From positions 1 to 36,198 of the forward strand of contig CAJJCN010000015.1 in the NCBI GenBank assembly GCA_905182655.1: 36,198 bases of DNA, read 5' to 3'. Positions within the stretch are counted from its first letter, which is position 1, and each line of letters starts with the position of its first letter. The stretch comes from Flammeovirgaceae bacterium UBA4465. Its GTDB lineage: Bacteria > Bacteroidota > Bacteroidia > Cytophagales > Cyclobacteriaceae. Of the stretch, positions 8,815 through 17,823 are shown in pieces. The position numbers and the translations under genes are program-made. The notes beneath the pieces were generated by a model that was not told where the DNA came from, ran no database searches, and saw only the letters and a list, made by a program, of their open reading frames with translations.

Positions 8815-9186
8815 TTATGGGATGCATTTGTTGGTGAGGTAATATCCGAGGGCCACAAATAATAATCCACCTAAAACACTTAAAAAAATATAACCCAAGG
8901 CCATGACTATATTCCCTGATTTGAGGAGAGATAAACTTTCAAATGAAAAACTTGAGAAGGTAGTAAACCCCCCACAAAACCCAGTGATCAGGAGTAATTT
9001 CCACAAGGTTTGATCTTTAAAGGACACGGCCATGAAGATACCAATCAACAATGACCCCATAAGGTTAATGCCGAAAGTAGCCCATGGAAATAATAGGTTC
9101 AATAGGCCCATTTTAATATTTATCAAATAGCGAAGACCACTTCCGACGAAGGCCCCTAATCCCACAAGTAATACATCCTTAATCAT
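8815..9186 (-). CDS. crcB: Fluoride ion channel CrcB/FluC
   Basis: A 123-residue protein with four membrane helices, the normal length of the Fluc family, which exports fluoride as a dual-topology dimer. Family motifs are GAFVGSGLRYL, FGINLMGSLLIG (the conserved Asn of the pore) and GFCGGFTTFSSFSFE (phenylalanine box and TTFSSF track). The start ATG overlaps the acpH stop (ATGA), so translation is probably coupled. I see no fluoride riboswitch in front of the operon. Confidence 0.95.
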   Translation of the reverse strand: MIKDVLLVGLGAFVGSGLRYLINIKMGLLNLLFPWATFGINLMGSLLIGIFMAVSFKDQTLWKLLLITGFCGGFTTFSSFSFESLSLLKSGNIVMALGYIFLSVLGGLLFVALGYYLTNKCIP

Positions 9187-9770
9187 AATTTTCGCGTCAT
9201 ATAGTCATTTATTTCAGCCCTTAATTCTGGAAAAAAGCAATTAAAATCCTCTTGATACTCGATAAAATTTTTCTTCAATTCAAGGGCGGCCCATTCCATC
9301 TTAGATTCAAATTTAGTCCTTCTTGACATGCCTGTCAATGCTTTGTCAATACCTTCTAATGTCCGGTACTCATACAGCCAATTATCTCGTTTCATGAAAT
9401 GTAGTACGTGATGGGCCTTTTCAGGAAGAATCAGTTTATTTTTATCCGCGATGGTATAAAAATGGCACGCAAAATCTTCTAAGCTGATCAATCCATATTG
9501 AGACCAATTTAAGGCTAAGAAGTGATCGTAGTACATATCCACAATTACGGGAGCATAATGCCCAAATTGGGGTCTCAATCGAATTTTACTTTTTTTGACA
9601 GTAGCATGCGTATCTGTATAATGATCGATATGGTGATGAAGTTTGATACCTTTTTGTATTTCGGCATTGAATTTTTTTTGATCCTTACTGCTGACAAAAT
9701 CGCCTAAAAAATTTCCTAATTTTAATAGGTCGTTATTTCCTGAGAGGAAAATGTGTGCTAAGTAGTTCAA
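9183..9770 (-). CDS. acpH: Acyl carrier protein phosphodiesterase-like protein
   Basis: A 195-residue protein of the DUF479/AcpH family, which removes the 4'-phosphopantetheine group from acyl carrier protein. Visible motifs are MNYLAHIFLSG at the N terminus, GNFLGDFV, GIKLHHHIDHYTDTH and APVIVDMYYDHFLALNW, an HD-like set of metal-binding His/Asp residues. The start is TTG: the family begins MNYLAH, and no ATG fits. Length agrees with E. coli AcpH (193 residues). It is the first gene of the minus-strand run with crcB and the J-domain gene. Confidence 0.92.
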   Translation of the reverse strand: MNYLAHIFLSGNNDLLKLGNFLGDFVSSKDQKKFNAEIQKGIKLHHHIDHYTDTHATVKKSKIRLRPQFGHYAPVIVDMYYDHFLALNWSQYGLISLEDFACHFYTIADKNKLILPEKAHHVLHFMKRDNWLYEYRTLEGIDKALTGMSRRTKFESKMEWAALELKKNFIEYQEDFNCFFPELRAEINDYMTRKL

Positions 9771-10093
9771 CGTCTGCTAAAAAATGAGTGTAAAAGACAA
9801 ATAAAACGGAAGTTAGTTTTCAAGGCACTAGAAAATGATGAATTAAAGCTAAATTAAATGATTTTGCACTAAAAAGCAGACCAGATATTGTGATCCTAAG
9901 TCGTGTTATAGTTATTTTAATAAGATCTTCCAAAATAAGTTTGAGTCATTTCTGATGTATAAATGGAACCTGAAGATAGAAATCGATGTGTTCTCATAGA
10001 AAAGGATACAACCCATGTCTCCACCTAAATTACACCTACCACAATCCAAATAATTTTAAAGAAAGAAATAAAAGAACAATTATATTTGTGTCG
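9771..10093. other. Intergenic region between divergent acpH and madL
   Basis: An AT-rich spacer of 323 bases between divergently transcribed genes. It must hold the promoters of both the acpH and madLM operons. Apart from a TATATTTG box just in front of madL, I see no strong hairpin, repeat, RNA gene or convincing reading frame; the frame open into madL from upstream starts in sequence unlike the MadL family. Confidence 0.6.
10081..10088 (+). promoter_or_regulatory. Candidate -7 promoter box before madL
   Basis: TATATTTG is an exact match to the Bacteroidota primary sigma -7 consensus TAnnTTTG. It ends only five bases before the madL ATG, which would give a leaderless or nearly leaderless transcript. 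No good TTTG -33 element is seen at the usual distance, so this may be chance. Confidence 0.4.
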
Positions 10094-10471
10094 ATGAAAA
10101 TTTACGGAGTTGCCTTCCTTGCAGCATGTTACTTGATAGGACAAGTGATTGGAAAATACATTGGAGTAGGTCTAGGTATTGGAGGCAATGTAGGGGGTGT
10201 CGGTATTGCGATGATTTTGCTGGTGATGATCAATGATCGGTTTTATAAGAAAACCTCTTTACACGTAGAGACCCAAGCAGGAGTACTTTTTTGGAGTAGT
10301 ATGTACATACCCGTGATCGTCGCCATGTCATCAATTCTGAATGTCAAGGTGGCCCTTTCGAATGGATGGGTAGCTATCTGTTCTGGAATCTTAGCCACTT
10401 CATGTTGTTATTTATTGATTCCCTTAATTTCTAAATGGTCTAAGTTGAATTTAAAAAAATCCACAGAATGA
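10094..10471 (+). CDS. madL: Malonate transporter subunit MadL
   Basis: A 125-residue hydrophobic protein with about four membrane helices. It matches MadL, the small subunit of the two-component MadLM malonate:Na+ symporter: MKIYGVAFLAACYLIGQ at the start, a glycine-rich GVGLGIGGNVGGVGIAMILL, and the MYIPVIVAMS segment. The frame is open for 36 more codons upstream, but that part is polar and unlike the family, so ATG 10094 is chosen. The stop overlaps the madM start by four bases. No malonate decarboxylase gene is in the window, so the transported acid may be malonate or a related substrate. Confidence 0.9.
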   Translation: MKIYGVAFLAACYLIGQVIGKYIGVGLGIGGNVGGVGIAMILLVMINDRFYKKTSLHVETQAGVLFWSSMYIPVIVAMSSILNVKVALSNGWVAICSGILATSCCYLLIPLISKWSKLNLKKSTE

Positions 10472-11220
10472 TAGGCGTGGATATTTTAGATGAGATGTTT
10501 ATCAAAAACGGATTGGTCATTGCCTTTTTGGTCGTGGGAGTGATGTTGTTTTTGGCCGATTGGATGTCAAAAAAAATATTTAATAAACGGATTCCAGGTG
10601 TAGCAATTGCTATTTTAGCAGCCCTTGTGATGGCGTACTTTGGGGGAGATAAAGGGATTGCAAATCATTCTGTTTTTTCGGGCATGGCACTTTTAGGAGG
10701 GGCCATGTTTCGTGATTTCACCATCGTAGCGACCGCTATGGGGGCCAGCTTATCTGAGCTCCGTAAAACTGGATTACCCGGAATTATTTCTTTATTTATA
10801 GGTGTAATTGTTACTTTTTTTGTGGGAGGGTCGATTGGATATGCCATGGGCTATACTGATGCGGTGAGTTTCACTACGATTGGGGCTGGCGCGTGCACCT
10901 ATATCGTTGGACCCATTACTGGGGCTGCTATTGGTGCCTCTTCGGATTTAATTGCGATTAGCATCGCAGCAGGTGTAGTCAAAACCATTTTTGTAACCAT
11001 TATTACGCCCTTAGTGGCCAAAAAGATAGGATTAGATAATCCGGGTACGGCCATGATTTTTGGAGGAATGATTGGTACTACCAGTGGAGTAGCGGCAGGT
11101 TTAGCGGCCACAGATCCCAAATTGGTACCTTATGGTGCGTTGACGGCTACCTTTTATACAGGAATTGGCGTCTTACTATGTCCTTCGGTTTTTTACCTTT
11201 TGATGGTTTATTTATTATGA
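10468..11220 (+). CDS. madM: Malonate transporter subunit MadM
   Basis: A 250-residue protein with multiple membrane segments, the large subunit of the MadLM malonate/sodium symporter. Typical glycine-rich family segments are seen: LADWMSKKIFNKRIPGVAIAI, GGAMFRDFTIVATAMGA, GAGACTYIVGPITGAAIGASSD and MIFGGMIGTTSGVAAGLAATD. Length is as usual for MadM. Its ATG overlaps the madL stop (ATGA), consistent with stoichiometric coupled translation. It is the last gene of the two-gene operon; a possible transposase remnant begins within five bases of its stop. Confidence 0.92.
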   Translation: MIGVDILDEMFIKNGLVIAFLVVGVMLFLADWMSKKIFNKRIPGVAIAILAALVMAYFGGDKGIANHSVFSGMALLGGAMFRDFTIVATAMGASLSELRKTGLPGIISLFIGVIVTFFVGGSIGYAMGYTDAVSFTTIGAGACTYIVGPITGAAIGASSDLIAISIAAGVVKTIFVTIITPLVAKKIGLDNPGTAMIFGGMIGTTSGVAAGLAATDPKLVPYGALTATFYTGIGVLLCPSVFYLLMVYLL

Positions 11221-11224
11221 TGGT

Positions 11225-11404
11225 TTGATAGGTCAAGATGTTTATCCGGTAGGGAGGGCTTTTATAGCGGCAAGTCAAAAACCATCCAGATCAAATCAGC
11301 AGAACTTGAAACTCAAAAGCGGTGGTACAAGGAGGTCCGTTTTACTTTCTCTATACAATGCAGCCCTCACCAGAGAAGGTAACCTTATTTACAGAAGATA
11401 TTAA
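11225..11404 (+). pseudogene. Possible C-terminal remnant of an IS110-type transposase
   Basis: An open frame of 59 residues without an ATG (a TTG at 11225). The segment AFIAASQKPSRS followed by KSGGTRRSVLLSLYNAALT recalls the C-terminal pattern of IS110-family transposases, in which a Gly-Gly or Gly-Asn pair is followed by [VL]Rxx[LA]LYxAAL. It stops at RRY, earlier than an intact transposase would, and neither terminal repeats nor an N-terminal DEDD domain is present. The similarity is by eye and weak; it could also be chance open frame. Confidence 0.3.
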
Positions 11405-11423
11405 TTAAAGCGAACCAACAAAT

Positions 11424-13319
11424 ATGACGGATCCACATCAGCATTTTTCTCAATTGCTCGACCTGCTTAAAATAGAGCGACAGGAAGATAGAGATCAATA
11501 TGAGGCTAAAATTCGTAACAAATCAATTGATCAGCGTAAGTCTGATGGCGTTACTTGTTATCCATTGCATTTCAAAAACTTCAGATTGGGGGTAGGGGAT
11601 CATTGCATTTTAACCTTTGGCTATGTGCCGATGAAGGGAAAGCGACATCTTTTTCAGGTCGGTGTTTCGGCAAGTCTTTTCGTAAATAAAGATCAAAAAA
11701 CATATTCAAGTCAGGGTATTATATCCAAGGTGAAACCTGATGAAATTGCCATTATGCTCAGTAGAAATGCGGCACCAGAATGGCTTGATAAGGGGAAAAT
11801 AGGCTTGGATTTACTCTTTGATGAAGCTACGTACGATCAAATGGAGAAAATGCTGTCGTGCCTAATGGACAAGACCAAAGGGAGAACTGCAGAGATGATT
11901 CAATATACATTGGGCAATGCTCGCCCTAGGTTTGAGGGATTACAGGGAATAACTTACCCAGATTTGAATGCCAGTCAAAACGAAGCCTTAAACCAAGTCA
12001 ATGCAGCCAAGGATATAGGCTTGATTCATGGCCCCCCTGGGACAGGTAAAACGACTACCTTGGTGACATGTATCAGACATATCTTACAAACAGAAAAACA
12101 AGTATTGGTCTGTGCGCCAAGTAATTCGGCAGTTGACTTAATTGTTGAAAAACTCCATCAAAAACAAGTGCCGGTGACTCGACTCGGTCACCCAGCTCGG
12201 GTAACTGAGGAGATAGAAAAACATACTTTAGATGCACAAATCACCCAACACCCGCTGTTCAAAGAATTAAAAAAAATAAGAAAAAAAGGAGATGAGCTCA
12301 GGCGACTGGGAAAGCAGTATAAACGCAGCTTTGGTCGAGCAGAGGCCCAAGAACGTAAATTGATGTTGCAAGAAGCCAGGTTTTTAAAGGCTGAGGGGCG
12401 GAGATTGGAAGATCAGATGGTCGAAGGCATCTTAAATACAGTAGCCGTGATTGCGTGTACTTTGGTAGGCGCCAATAATCAACGTATTTCTGACATGCAG
12501 TTTAAAACGGTATTCATTGACGAATCCTCGCAGGTATTAGAACCTGCTGCATGGATAGCGATCAGTAAAGCTGAGCGCGTCATTATGGCTGGAGATCATC
12601 TGCAGTTGGCACCTACGGTGAAATCTAAGGAAGCGCTTGTCAAAGGATTTGGGAATACTATTTTTGAACGATGCATCAATGCTTATGACATTGATGTAAT
12701 GCTTACCCAACAGTATCGCATGCATCCAGAGATCATGGCGTTTTCCAACCAACATTTTTATCACGGCTTATTGACGTCTGACGACTCTATTTTGGAGCGG
12801 CCGTTAAGGTTTGAAAGGGCGACTGAGTTTATAGATACGGCGGGTTGCGGATATGATGAGGCACTAAATAAAGAAACCTTAAGTACTTTTAACCGTGAAG
12901 AAGCCAGTTTTACGATCAACCAATTGAAAGAAATAGTAATCCATCTTGATCAGCCAGAAAATTACAGTTATGCCATCATAGCTCCCTATAAAGCCCAGGT
13001 AGAATTATTAAGATATTTTTTGAGTGAAGTTAAATACCCGCCTGCCTTATTAAAACGAATAAGTATCAACTCCGTGGACGCTTTTCAGGGTCAAGAAAGA
13101 GACATTGTTTTGATTTCTCTGACCCGAAGTAATACGCAAGGCGTTATAGGATTTTTGTCAGAAGAAAAGCGCATGAATGTAGCCATGACACGTGCCAAAC
13201 ATAAGCTTGTACTCATTGGAGATTCGGCGACCTTGAGTAGACATAGTTTTTTTGATAAATTAATTCAACATTACCAAGTGCAGGATCATTATAGAAGTGC
13301 TTTTGAGTTCCTTTATTAA
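11424..13319 (+). CDS. Superfamily 1 helicase, UPF1/IGHMBP2-like
   Basis: A 631-residue ATP-dependent nucleic-acid helicase of the UPF1-like SF1B group (AAA_11/AAA_12). The order is: an N-terminal beta-barrel-like region (1-180), Walker A GPPGTGKT (from residue 203), motif Ia CAPSNSAVD, a charged probably coiled-coil insertion (about 275-335, Lys/Arg/Glu rich), Walker B VFIDESSQVLEP, motif III MAGDHLQLAP, motif IV QQYRMHP, motif V SVDAFQGQERDIVLIS and motif VI RMNVAMTRAKH. Walker B has DESS where many relatives have DEAA. It works on DNA or RNA in the cytoplasm; the precise role in bacteria is poorly known. It is apparently monocistronic and converges on hutF. Confidence 0.92.
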   Translation: MTDPHQHFSQLLDLLKIERQEDRDQYEAKIRNKSIDQRKSDGVTCYPLHFKNFRLGVGDHCILTFGYVPMKGKRHLFQVGVSASLFVNKDQKTYSSQGIISKVKPDEIAIMLSRNAAPEWLDKGKIGLDLLFDEATYDQMEKMLSCLMDKTKGRTAEMIQYTLGNARPRFEGLQGITYPDLNASQNEALNQVNAAKDIGLIHGPPGTGKTTTLVTCIRHILQTEKQVLVCAPSNSAVDLIVEKLHQKQVPVTRLGHPARVTEEIEKHTLDAQITQHPLFKELKKIRKKGDELRRLGKQYKRSFGRAEAQERKLMLQEARFLKAEGRRLEDQMVEGILNTVAVIACTLVGANNQRISDMQFKTVFIDESSQVLEPAAWIAISKAERVIMAGDHLQLAPTVKSKEALVKGFGNTIFERCINAYDIDVMLTQQYRMHPEIMAFSNQHFYHGLLTSDDSILERPLRFERATEFIDTAGCGYDEALNKETLSTFNREEASFTINQLKEIVIHLDQPENYSYAIIAPYKAQVELLRYFLSEVKYPPALLKRISINSVDAFQGQERDIVLISLTRSNTQGVIGFLSEEKRMNVAMTRAKHKLVLIGDSATLSRHSFFDKLIQHYQVQDHYRSAFEFLY

Positions 13320-13331
13320 GAGTTTTCATCA

Positions 13332-14708
13332 TCATCTGATTTTAATTTGGCGCATACTTTTGGTAAAGGAGGTTTGTACCGCTTCTTGATTCAGATGTTT
13401 TTGGTTTTTAATTACCCATTGACCGTTGACTAGGGTACCCATCAAATCGTTGGGTTGACCTGAGTAAACTAAGGTAGCTAATATATTTTCGGGTTTTGAT
13501 ACGGATATTAACGGAGCATTGGCATTTAAGATGACTGCATCTAAGGACTGACCTACAGTAAGGAAATTTGACTTTTTTTCTCCCATGGCTTTTTGTCCAC
13601 TATGCCAGGCCATATCTATGGCAAATTTCCCAGCATCTCCTTGATGCTCAGAGGTGAACTGCGCACGATCATGGGTTTTGGTACGTTGACCGTAATCAAG
13701 TATTCTGAGTTCTTCTATGGGATTGAGATTGATTTGGCTGTCGGTACCGATGGACCACTTACCCCCTTGATTTTGAAATGCTTTGAGTGAGAAAAGACCA
13801 TCGCCTAGATTGCCTTCTGTGGCAGGACACAGTACAACCTGTGCTTGGCTAGTAGCAATGCCTTTGACTTCTTGAGGATTTAAATGAGTACAATGAATGA
13901 GATGAAATCGCTCATTCAAAATGCCCTGATTTAATAACCATTGGGCAGGTCTTTCTCCGTAAAAATCAATACAGGCGTCCACTTCTTTCAGCTGTTCGGC
14001 GAGATGCAAATGAATCGGAGCATCTTTGGGCCCTTCTTTAAAAATGCGTTCCATGGAATTTTTATCGGCAGCTCTTAACGAGTGGATTCCAAAACCTATT
14101 TGGGCATTTTCATAGTGTGTGATGGATGCACTAGAGGCTTCCAATAAACGAAAATAGTCATCAACATCTTTACTTAAGAATCTTCTTTGATGGGATTCAG
14201 CAGGCAGGCCAAACCCTCCTTTTTGATAAAAAATAGGGATCAAAGTAATATGAATACCTGTGGTTTTTGCTGCTGAAATTAATCGCTCCCCTAGTTCGCT
14301 TATATGGGCATAAGGTAGGCCTTGATCATCATGATGTAAATAGTGAAATTCAGCTACCGATGTGTAACCGTTCCGAAGCATTTCCACATAAAGCATGGCG
14401 GCTATGGATTCTAATTGTTCAGGATTGACCGACAGTGCGACTTCGTACATGGCATGTCGCCAAGCCCAAAAATCATCTTTACGAGAGTGATGCGTATGTA
14501 TTTCTGCTAAACCAGACATGGCATACTGAAAGGCGTGTGAATGGGCATTTTGAAATCCGGGCAAAAGGTAGCCGTCAATGTACTCATCAGAAGTGCCCTT
14601 TGAAGCAATTTTGGTAATTTTTCCTTTCGAATCGATGGTTACGAATGGATTCAATAACCAACTTTTTTGTTGTAAAATACCTTTTACCTGATAAGTTTTC
14701 ATTGCCAT
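13332..14708 (-). CDS. hutF: Formimidoylglutamate deiminase
   Basis: A 458-residue amidohydrolase of the HutF type, which converts N-formimino-L-glutamate to N-formyl-L-glutamate and ammonia in histidine degradation. Residues 49-65 carry LPGFQNAHSHAFQYAMSG with the metal-binding HxH (H56, H58), an exact family signature. Later are FHYLHHD, GFGIHSLRA, HLHLAEQ, IHCTHLNP, LCPATEGNLGDG (substrate carboxylate site) and IGTDSQINLNP (catalytic Asp). Length is normal. An in-frame ATG two codons later (14702) is an alternative start. No other hut gene (hutH, U, I, G) is in the window, so the pathway is scattered or continues elsewhere. Confidence 0.93.
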   Translation of the reverse strand: MAMKTYQVKGILQQKSWLLNPFVTIDSKGKITKIASKGTSDEYIDGYLLPGFQNAHSHAFQYAMSGLAEIHTHHSRKDDFWAWRHAMYEVALSVNPEQLESIAAMLYVEMLRNGYTSVAEFHYLHHDDQGLPYAHISELGERLISAAKTTGIHITLIPIFYQKGGFGLPAESHQRRFLSKDVDDYFRLLEASSASITHYENAQIGFGIHSLRAADKNSMERIFKEGPKDAPIHLHLAEQLKEVDACIDFYGERPAQWLLNQGILNERFHLIHCTHLNPQEVKGIATSQAQVVLCPATEGNLGDGLFSLKAFQNQGGKWSIGTDSQINLNPIEELRILDYGQRTKTHDRAQFTSEHQGDAGKFAIDMAWHSGQKAMGEKKSNFLTVGQSLDAVILNANAPLISVSKPENILATLVYSGQPNDLMGTLVNGQWVIKNQKHLNQEAVQTSFTKSMRQIKIR

Positions 14709-14759
14709 GTTATGAAGTAATTCTTTTATTAATAGTTCTAAGTTTCATTCAAATAAAAA

Positions 14760-15464
14760 TCATATTTCTCCAGTAAGTAAGGCAATGGTCATTAAAACAC
14801 CATTATGGAATGCATGAAATAGGATGCTCCAAATTAACCCAAATCGAATGCGCAGGTAACCTAAATTTATGCCAATTAAGATTTGTGGAGCTACCAGAAT
14901 AGGTGCGAGTAAATAGATGTTTAAGGAAGGCTCGAAATTCATGATATGCATGAGTCCGAATGCCAAAGCCATAAGATAAAAAATCCATCCGTAAAATTTA
15001 TCCCAAACCTTTCGAGCTATTTTAAGAAGGCTTCTTTTTTCACCTAAGTGAAGGGTTACCCCTATATGGATGCTCCATAAGATCAAAAAGTTAGATCTGA
15101 ATCTGAGAATGAGCCTAAACATTATTTCCTCAAAAAGGGGTGCCATGATCACAGCAAAAAAGAAGATCAATACAGGTTCCATTTCTTCAAAAATTTTCTG
15201 TAGGCTATGCATATCTTCTTCCCATAGACCCAATTGCTCCAATCCACCGAGCAGGGCCATAAGCACCAAAAGGGGAGGTATTTGGATTAAAAAGAGGGCC
15301 CAGCAAGTAGCTATTTTTTGCTGAATAGGCGAATTTTGATCTGCCAGCTCCACGGGATTTTTCATGAAATCCCATAGCTCTTGCAGGGTATTTGTAATCA
15401 ACGTGTTCATTTGGAGCATGGCTGTTTCATAATTGGAAAAATCTATAACATTGTGATTGCTCAT
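14760..15464 (-). CDS. CPBP-family intramembrane metalloprotease
   Basis: A 234-residue membrane protein of the CPBP (CaaX protease and bacteriocin-processing, Abi) family. The three family motifs are all present: EExxxR (E112, E113, R117 in FEEIMFRLILRF), FxxxH (FGLMHIMNF) and HxxxN/B (FHAFHNGVLM). The helices needed to form the membrane-embedded zinc site are visible from residue 55 onward. Substrate unknown; members process prenylated proteins, bacteriocins or signalling proteins, and others give self-immunity. It lies 51 bases after hutF in the same direction, but a functional link is not evident. Confidence 0.88.
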   Translation of the reverse strand: MSNHNVIDFSNYETAMLQMNTLITNTLQELWDFMKNPVELADQNSPIQQKIATCWALFLIQIPPLLVLMALLGGLEQLGLWEEDMHSLQKIFEEMEPVLIFFFAVIMAPLFEEIMFRLILRFRSNFLILWSIHIGVTLHLGEKRSLLKIARKVWDKFYGWIFYLMALAFGLMHIMNFEPSLNIYLLAPILVAPQILIGINLGYLRIRFGLIWSILFHAFHNGVLMTIALLTGEI

Positions 15465-15633
15465 TGAAAGATAACATGCAATTTTCTTTTGATTTGAATA
15501 AAAATACAGAATTTGTTTTTTTCATTTTAAGAGTCTGGTGTGATATTACCTGAAAAGGCTGTCTTTTTAGTAAGGTCATTTTTTCAGATCTTTGAGGGTT
15601 CAAAGGAAGTATCTAAATACACCTTTTAATTTA

Positions 15634-17823
15634 TTAAATAAGCAATAAACCCAAAGTGCTCAATCTCTTGAAAGCTGGAGATTCAACAAAATGTACAAAA
15701 TTCCCTAAATCATGCCCATTAAAATCTTTTTCAAGTCCTTTTAAAGTAGTTTTTTGGTAATGCTGTGATGGCATTAAATCAGTGAGGACCTGGGCCAGCC
15801 ATATACCCGTTTTGGGGGGAAATAATAAGGTATCCTCATCTTGTTTGGTTACCAAAGACAACTTCATAACTTCCACACCTCCTTTTTTTATGACTTTTGT
15901 TTGGGGTTTCGTACCCATCCAAAGAAAGATCGCAGCGCTGTTTGGAGTCTTCTTATACTCTTTTTCGATTTCTTGTAAAATATAGTGAGGTGGAATAGAG
16001 GGGGCAGGAATTTTGAAATCAAACCATTTTGAGAGCGCCAAATCAAATCCTGCACTGTTCATATAGTTGTACAGCGAAACCCTTAAGCCTTCACTGAAGC
16101 GTTTATGATCTGCCCCTTTAGGGTCTTCGTGTATTAAATCATTTTTAGCAAATCCCGCATGTTCCGGTCCAGAAAATCGCACTTCAAAGGCCGCAGGGTC
16201 AAGGCCTACCGGCGCATGTGCCGTCATGGCAAATTGATGCCAAAAACCGGATTGAATGATACCATTTTCAAATAGTTGGCGTACCATTTCCAATGAATCA
16301 ATTGTTTCCTGAGCTGTTTGGGTTGGAAACCCATACATCAAATAGGCGTGAACCATAATACCCGAGGCTGTAAAGTCTCTCGATACCCTAGCTACTTGGC
16401 TGACAGTAATGCCTTTGTTCATTTTGGCCAATAATCGATCTGAAGCTACTTCAAGTCCCCCAGAAACCGCAATACAGCCAGACCTCTTTAATAATCGACA
16501 AAGATCATAGGTAAAACGTTCTTCGAATCGAATATTGGTCCACCAAGTGATATTCATCTTGCGTTTAATTAGCTCAAGCGCCAATTCTTTCATAAGAGAT
16601 GGTGGGGCGGCTTCGTCGACAAAATGAAAGCCACTGACACCCGTTTGCTTGATCAATGCATCCATACGATCACATAAAATGGTAGCACTTATGGGCTCGT
16701 AATTTTTGATATAATCCAAAGAAATATCACAAAAAGAGCATTTCTTCCAATAACATCCATGCGCCATGGTGAGTTTATTCCATCTACCATCACTCCACAG
16801 TCTGTGCATGGGGTTGGTCACTTCGATTACGGATAAATATTTATCTAAAAGTAGATCTGAATAATCAGGTGTCCCGGTTTTATGAAAGGAGATATCAAGA
16901 TCTTTACTGCCATTTAAATACCTTACTTTCTTATCTATTAAGCAAAAAGTTCTTTTGAGTTGTGCGATGGGTCTTTTGTCTTCAAGGTATTCGATAAGAT
17001 TTTTCAATGGTCTTTCTCCATCATCTAAGCAGATGAAATCAACGACTTCAAATACCCGTGGGTCAGTAAGTGATCTAAGTTCCGTATTGGGATACCCTCC
17101 CCCCATGGCAATGTTGATTTTTGGATATTGGCGCTTAACGAATTGTCCACATCTCAAGGCACTGTACAGGTTTCCAGGAAAAGGAATAGAAAAACAGATG
17201 AGCGTCGGATGTTCTTTTTTAATGAGCGCATCGAGTAATTCGATGGTGAGGGTATCAATGAGTGTAAGTGGCTCTTGCAGTTTGGAATGAAGGGTGTCAT
17301 AAGATGATGCTGATATCCCCAAACGCTCAGCGTACCTACTGAATCCAAAATAAGGGTCTACGGCTTCAGTGATTAAATCGCCCAAGTCTTCCAAAAACAA
17401 CGTGGCTAAGTATTTGGCTTTGTCTTGAACCCCAATGGCACCAAAGGACCATTCTAGATCATCTATTTGCGCAAATCTTTCCGCTTCAGGAAGGAAAGAC
17501 CGTTCACATATACTGAAGGCTAAAGTTGGATTTTTGTGTTGTAAAAAGGCCATGACTTCTTCGATAACCTGAATATAGCTATGCTCTAGTTGAATGATTC
17601 TTGAAGCATTTTTTGAAATTTTCTTTTGTTTTTTTACTTGCGAAAAAATCTGCCGAAGCCCTTTTTTAGAAAACAATTGTATAATTACTTCAATACCTAA
17701 ATCTGCTTGAAAAGAAGGAAGTCCCAAAGTATTGAGATAACCTTTGATATAGGTAGTCGCTGGATAAGGGGTATTGAGTTGGGTAAATGGAGGAGTTATT
17801 AGTAATAATTGTGCCTTATTCAT
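15634..17823 (-). CDS. B12-binding-type radical SAM protein
   Basis: A 729-residue protein. The N-terminal ~320 residues look like a cobalamin-binding-type Rossmann domain (LLLITPPFTQLNTPYPATTY at the start; ICFSIPFPGN and AMGGGYPNTE around 215-250; FICLDDGERPL). The radical SAM core follows, with cluster cysteines C357, C362 and C365 (GCYWKKCSFCD), spaced CX4CX2C rather than the common CX3CX2C. It has VSGGLEVASDRLLAKMNKG and HAYLMYGFPTQT, typical of the elongator/B12 radical SAM class. The DxHxxG cobalamin motif was not found. The C-terminal ~130 residues match no domain I know. The reaction is unknown. The gene stands alone, 164 bases after the phosphatase gene on the same strand. Confidence 0.88.
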   Translation of the reverse strand: MNKAQLLLITPPFTQLNTPYPATTYIKGYLNTLGLPSFQADLGIEVIIQLFSKKGLRQIFSQVKKQKKISKNASRIIQLEHSYIQVIEEVMAFLQHKNPTLAFSICERSFLPEAERFAQIDDLEWSFGAIGVQDKAKYLATLFLEDLGDLITEAVDPYFGFSRYAERLGISASSYDTLHSKLQEPLTLIDTLTIELLDALIKKEHPTLICFSIPFPGNLYSALRCGQFVKRQYPKINIAMGGGYPNTELRSLTDPRVFEVVDFICLDDGERPLKNLIEYLEDKRPIAQLKRTFCLIDKKVRYLNGSKDLDISFHKTGTPDYSDLLLDKYLSVIEVTNPMHRLWSDGRWNKLTMAHGCYWKKCSFCDISLDYIKNYEPISATILCDRMDALIKQTGVSGFHFVDEAAPPSLMKELALELIKRKMNITWWTNIRFEERFTYDLCRLLKRSGCIAVSGGLEVASDRLLAKMNKGITVSQVARVSRDFTASGIMVHAYLMYGFPTQTAQETIDSLEMVRQLFENGIIQSGFWHQFAMTAHAPVGLDPAAFEVRFSGPEHAGFAKNDLIHEDPKGADHKRFSEGLRVSLYNYMNSAGFDLALSKWFDFKIPAPSIPPHYILQEIEKEYKKTPNSAAIFLWMGTKPQTKVIKKGGVEVMKLSLVTKQDEDTLLFPPKTGIWLAQVLTDLMPSQHYQKTTLKGLEKDFNGHDLGNFVHFVESPAFKRLSTLGLLLI

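Noticed and set aside
9986-10093. Longer N terminus for MadL
   Set aside because: The added 36 residues are polar and unlike MadL, and the family start MKIYG is at 10094.
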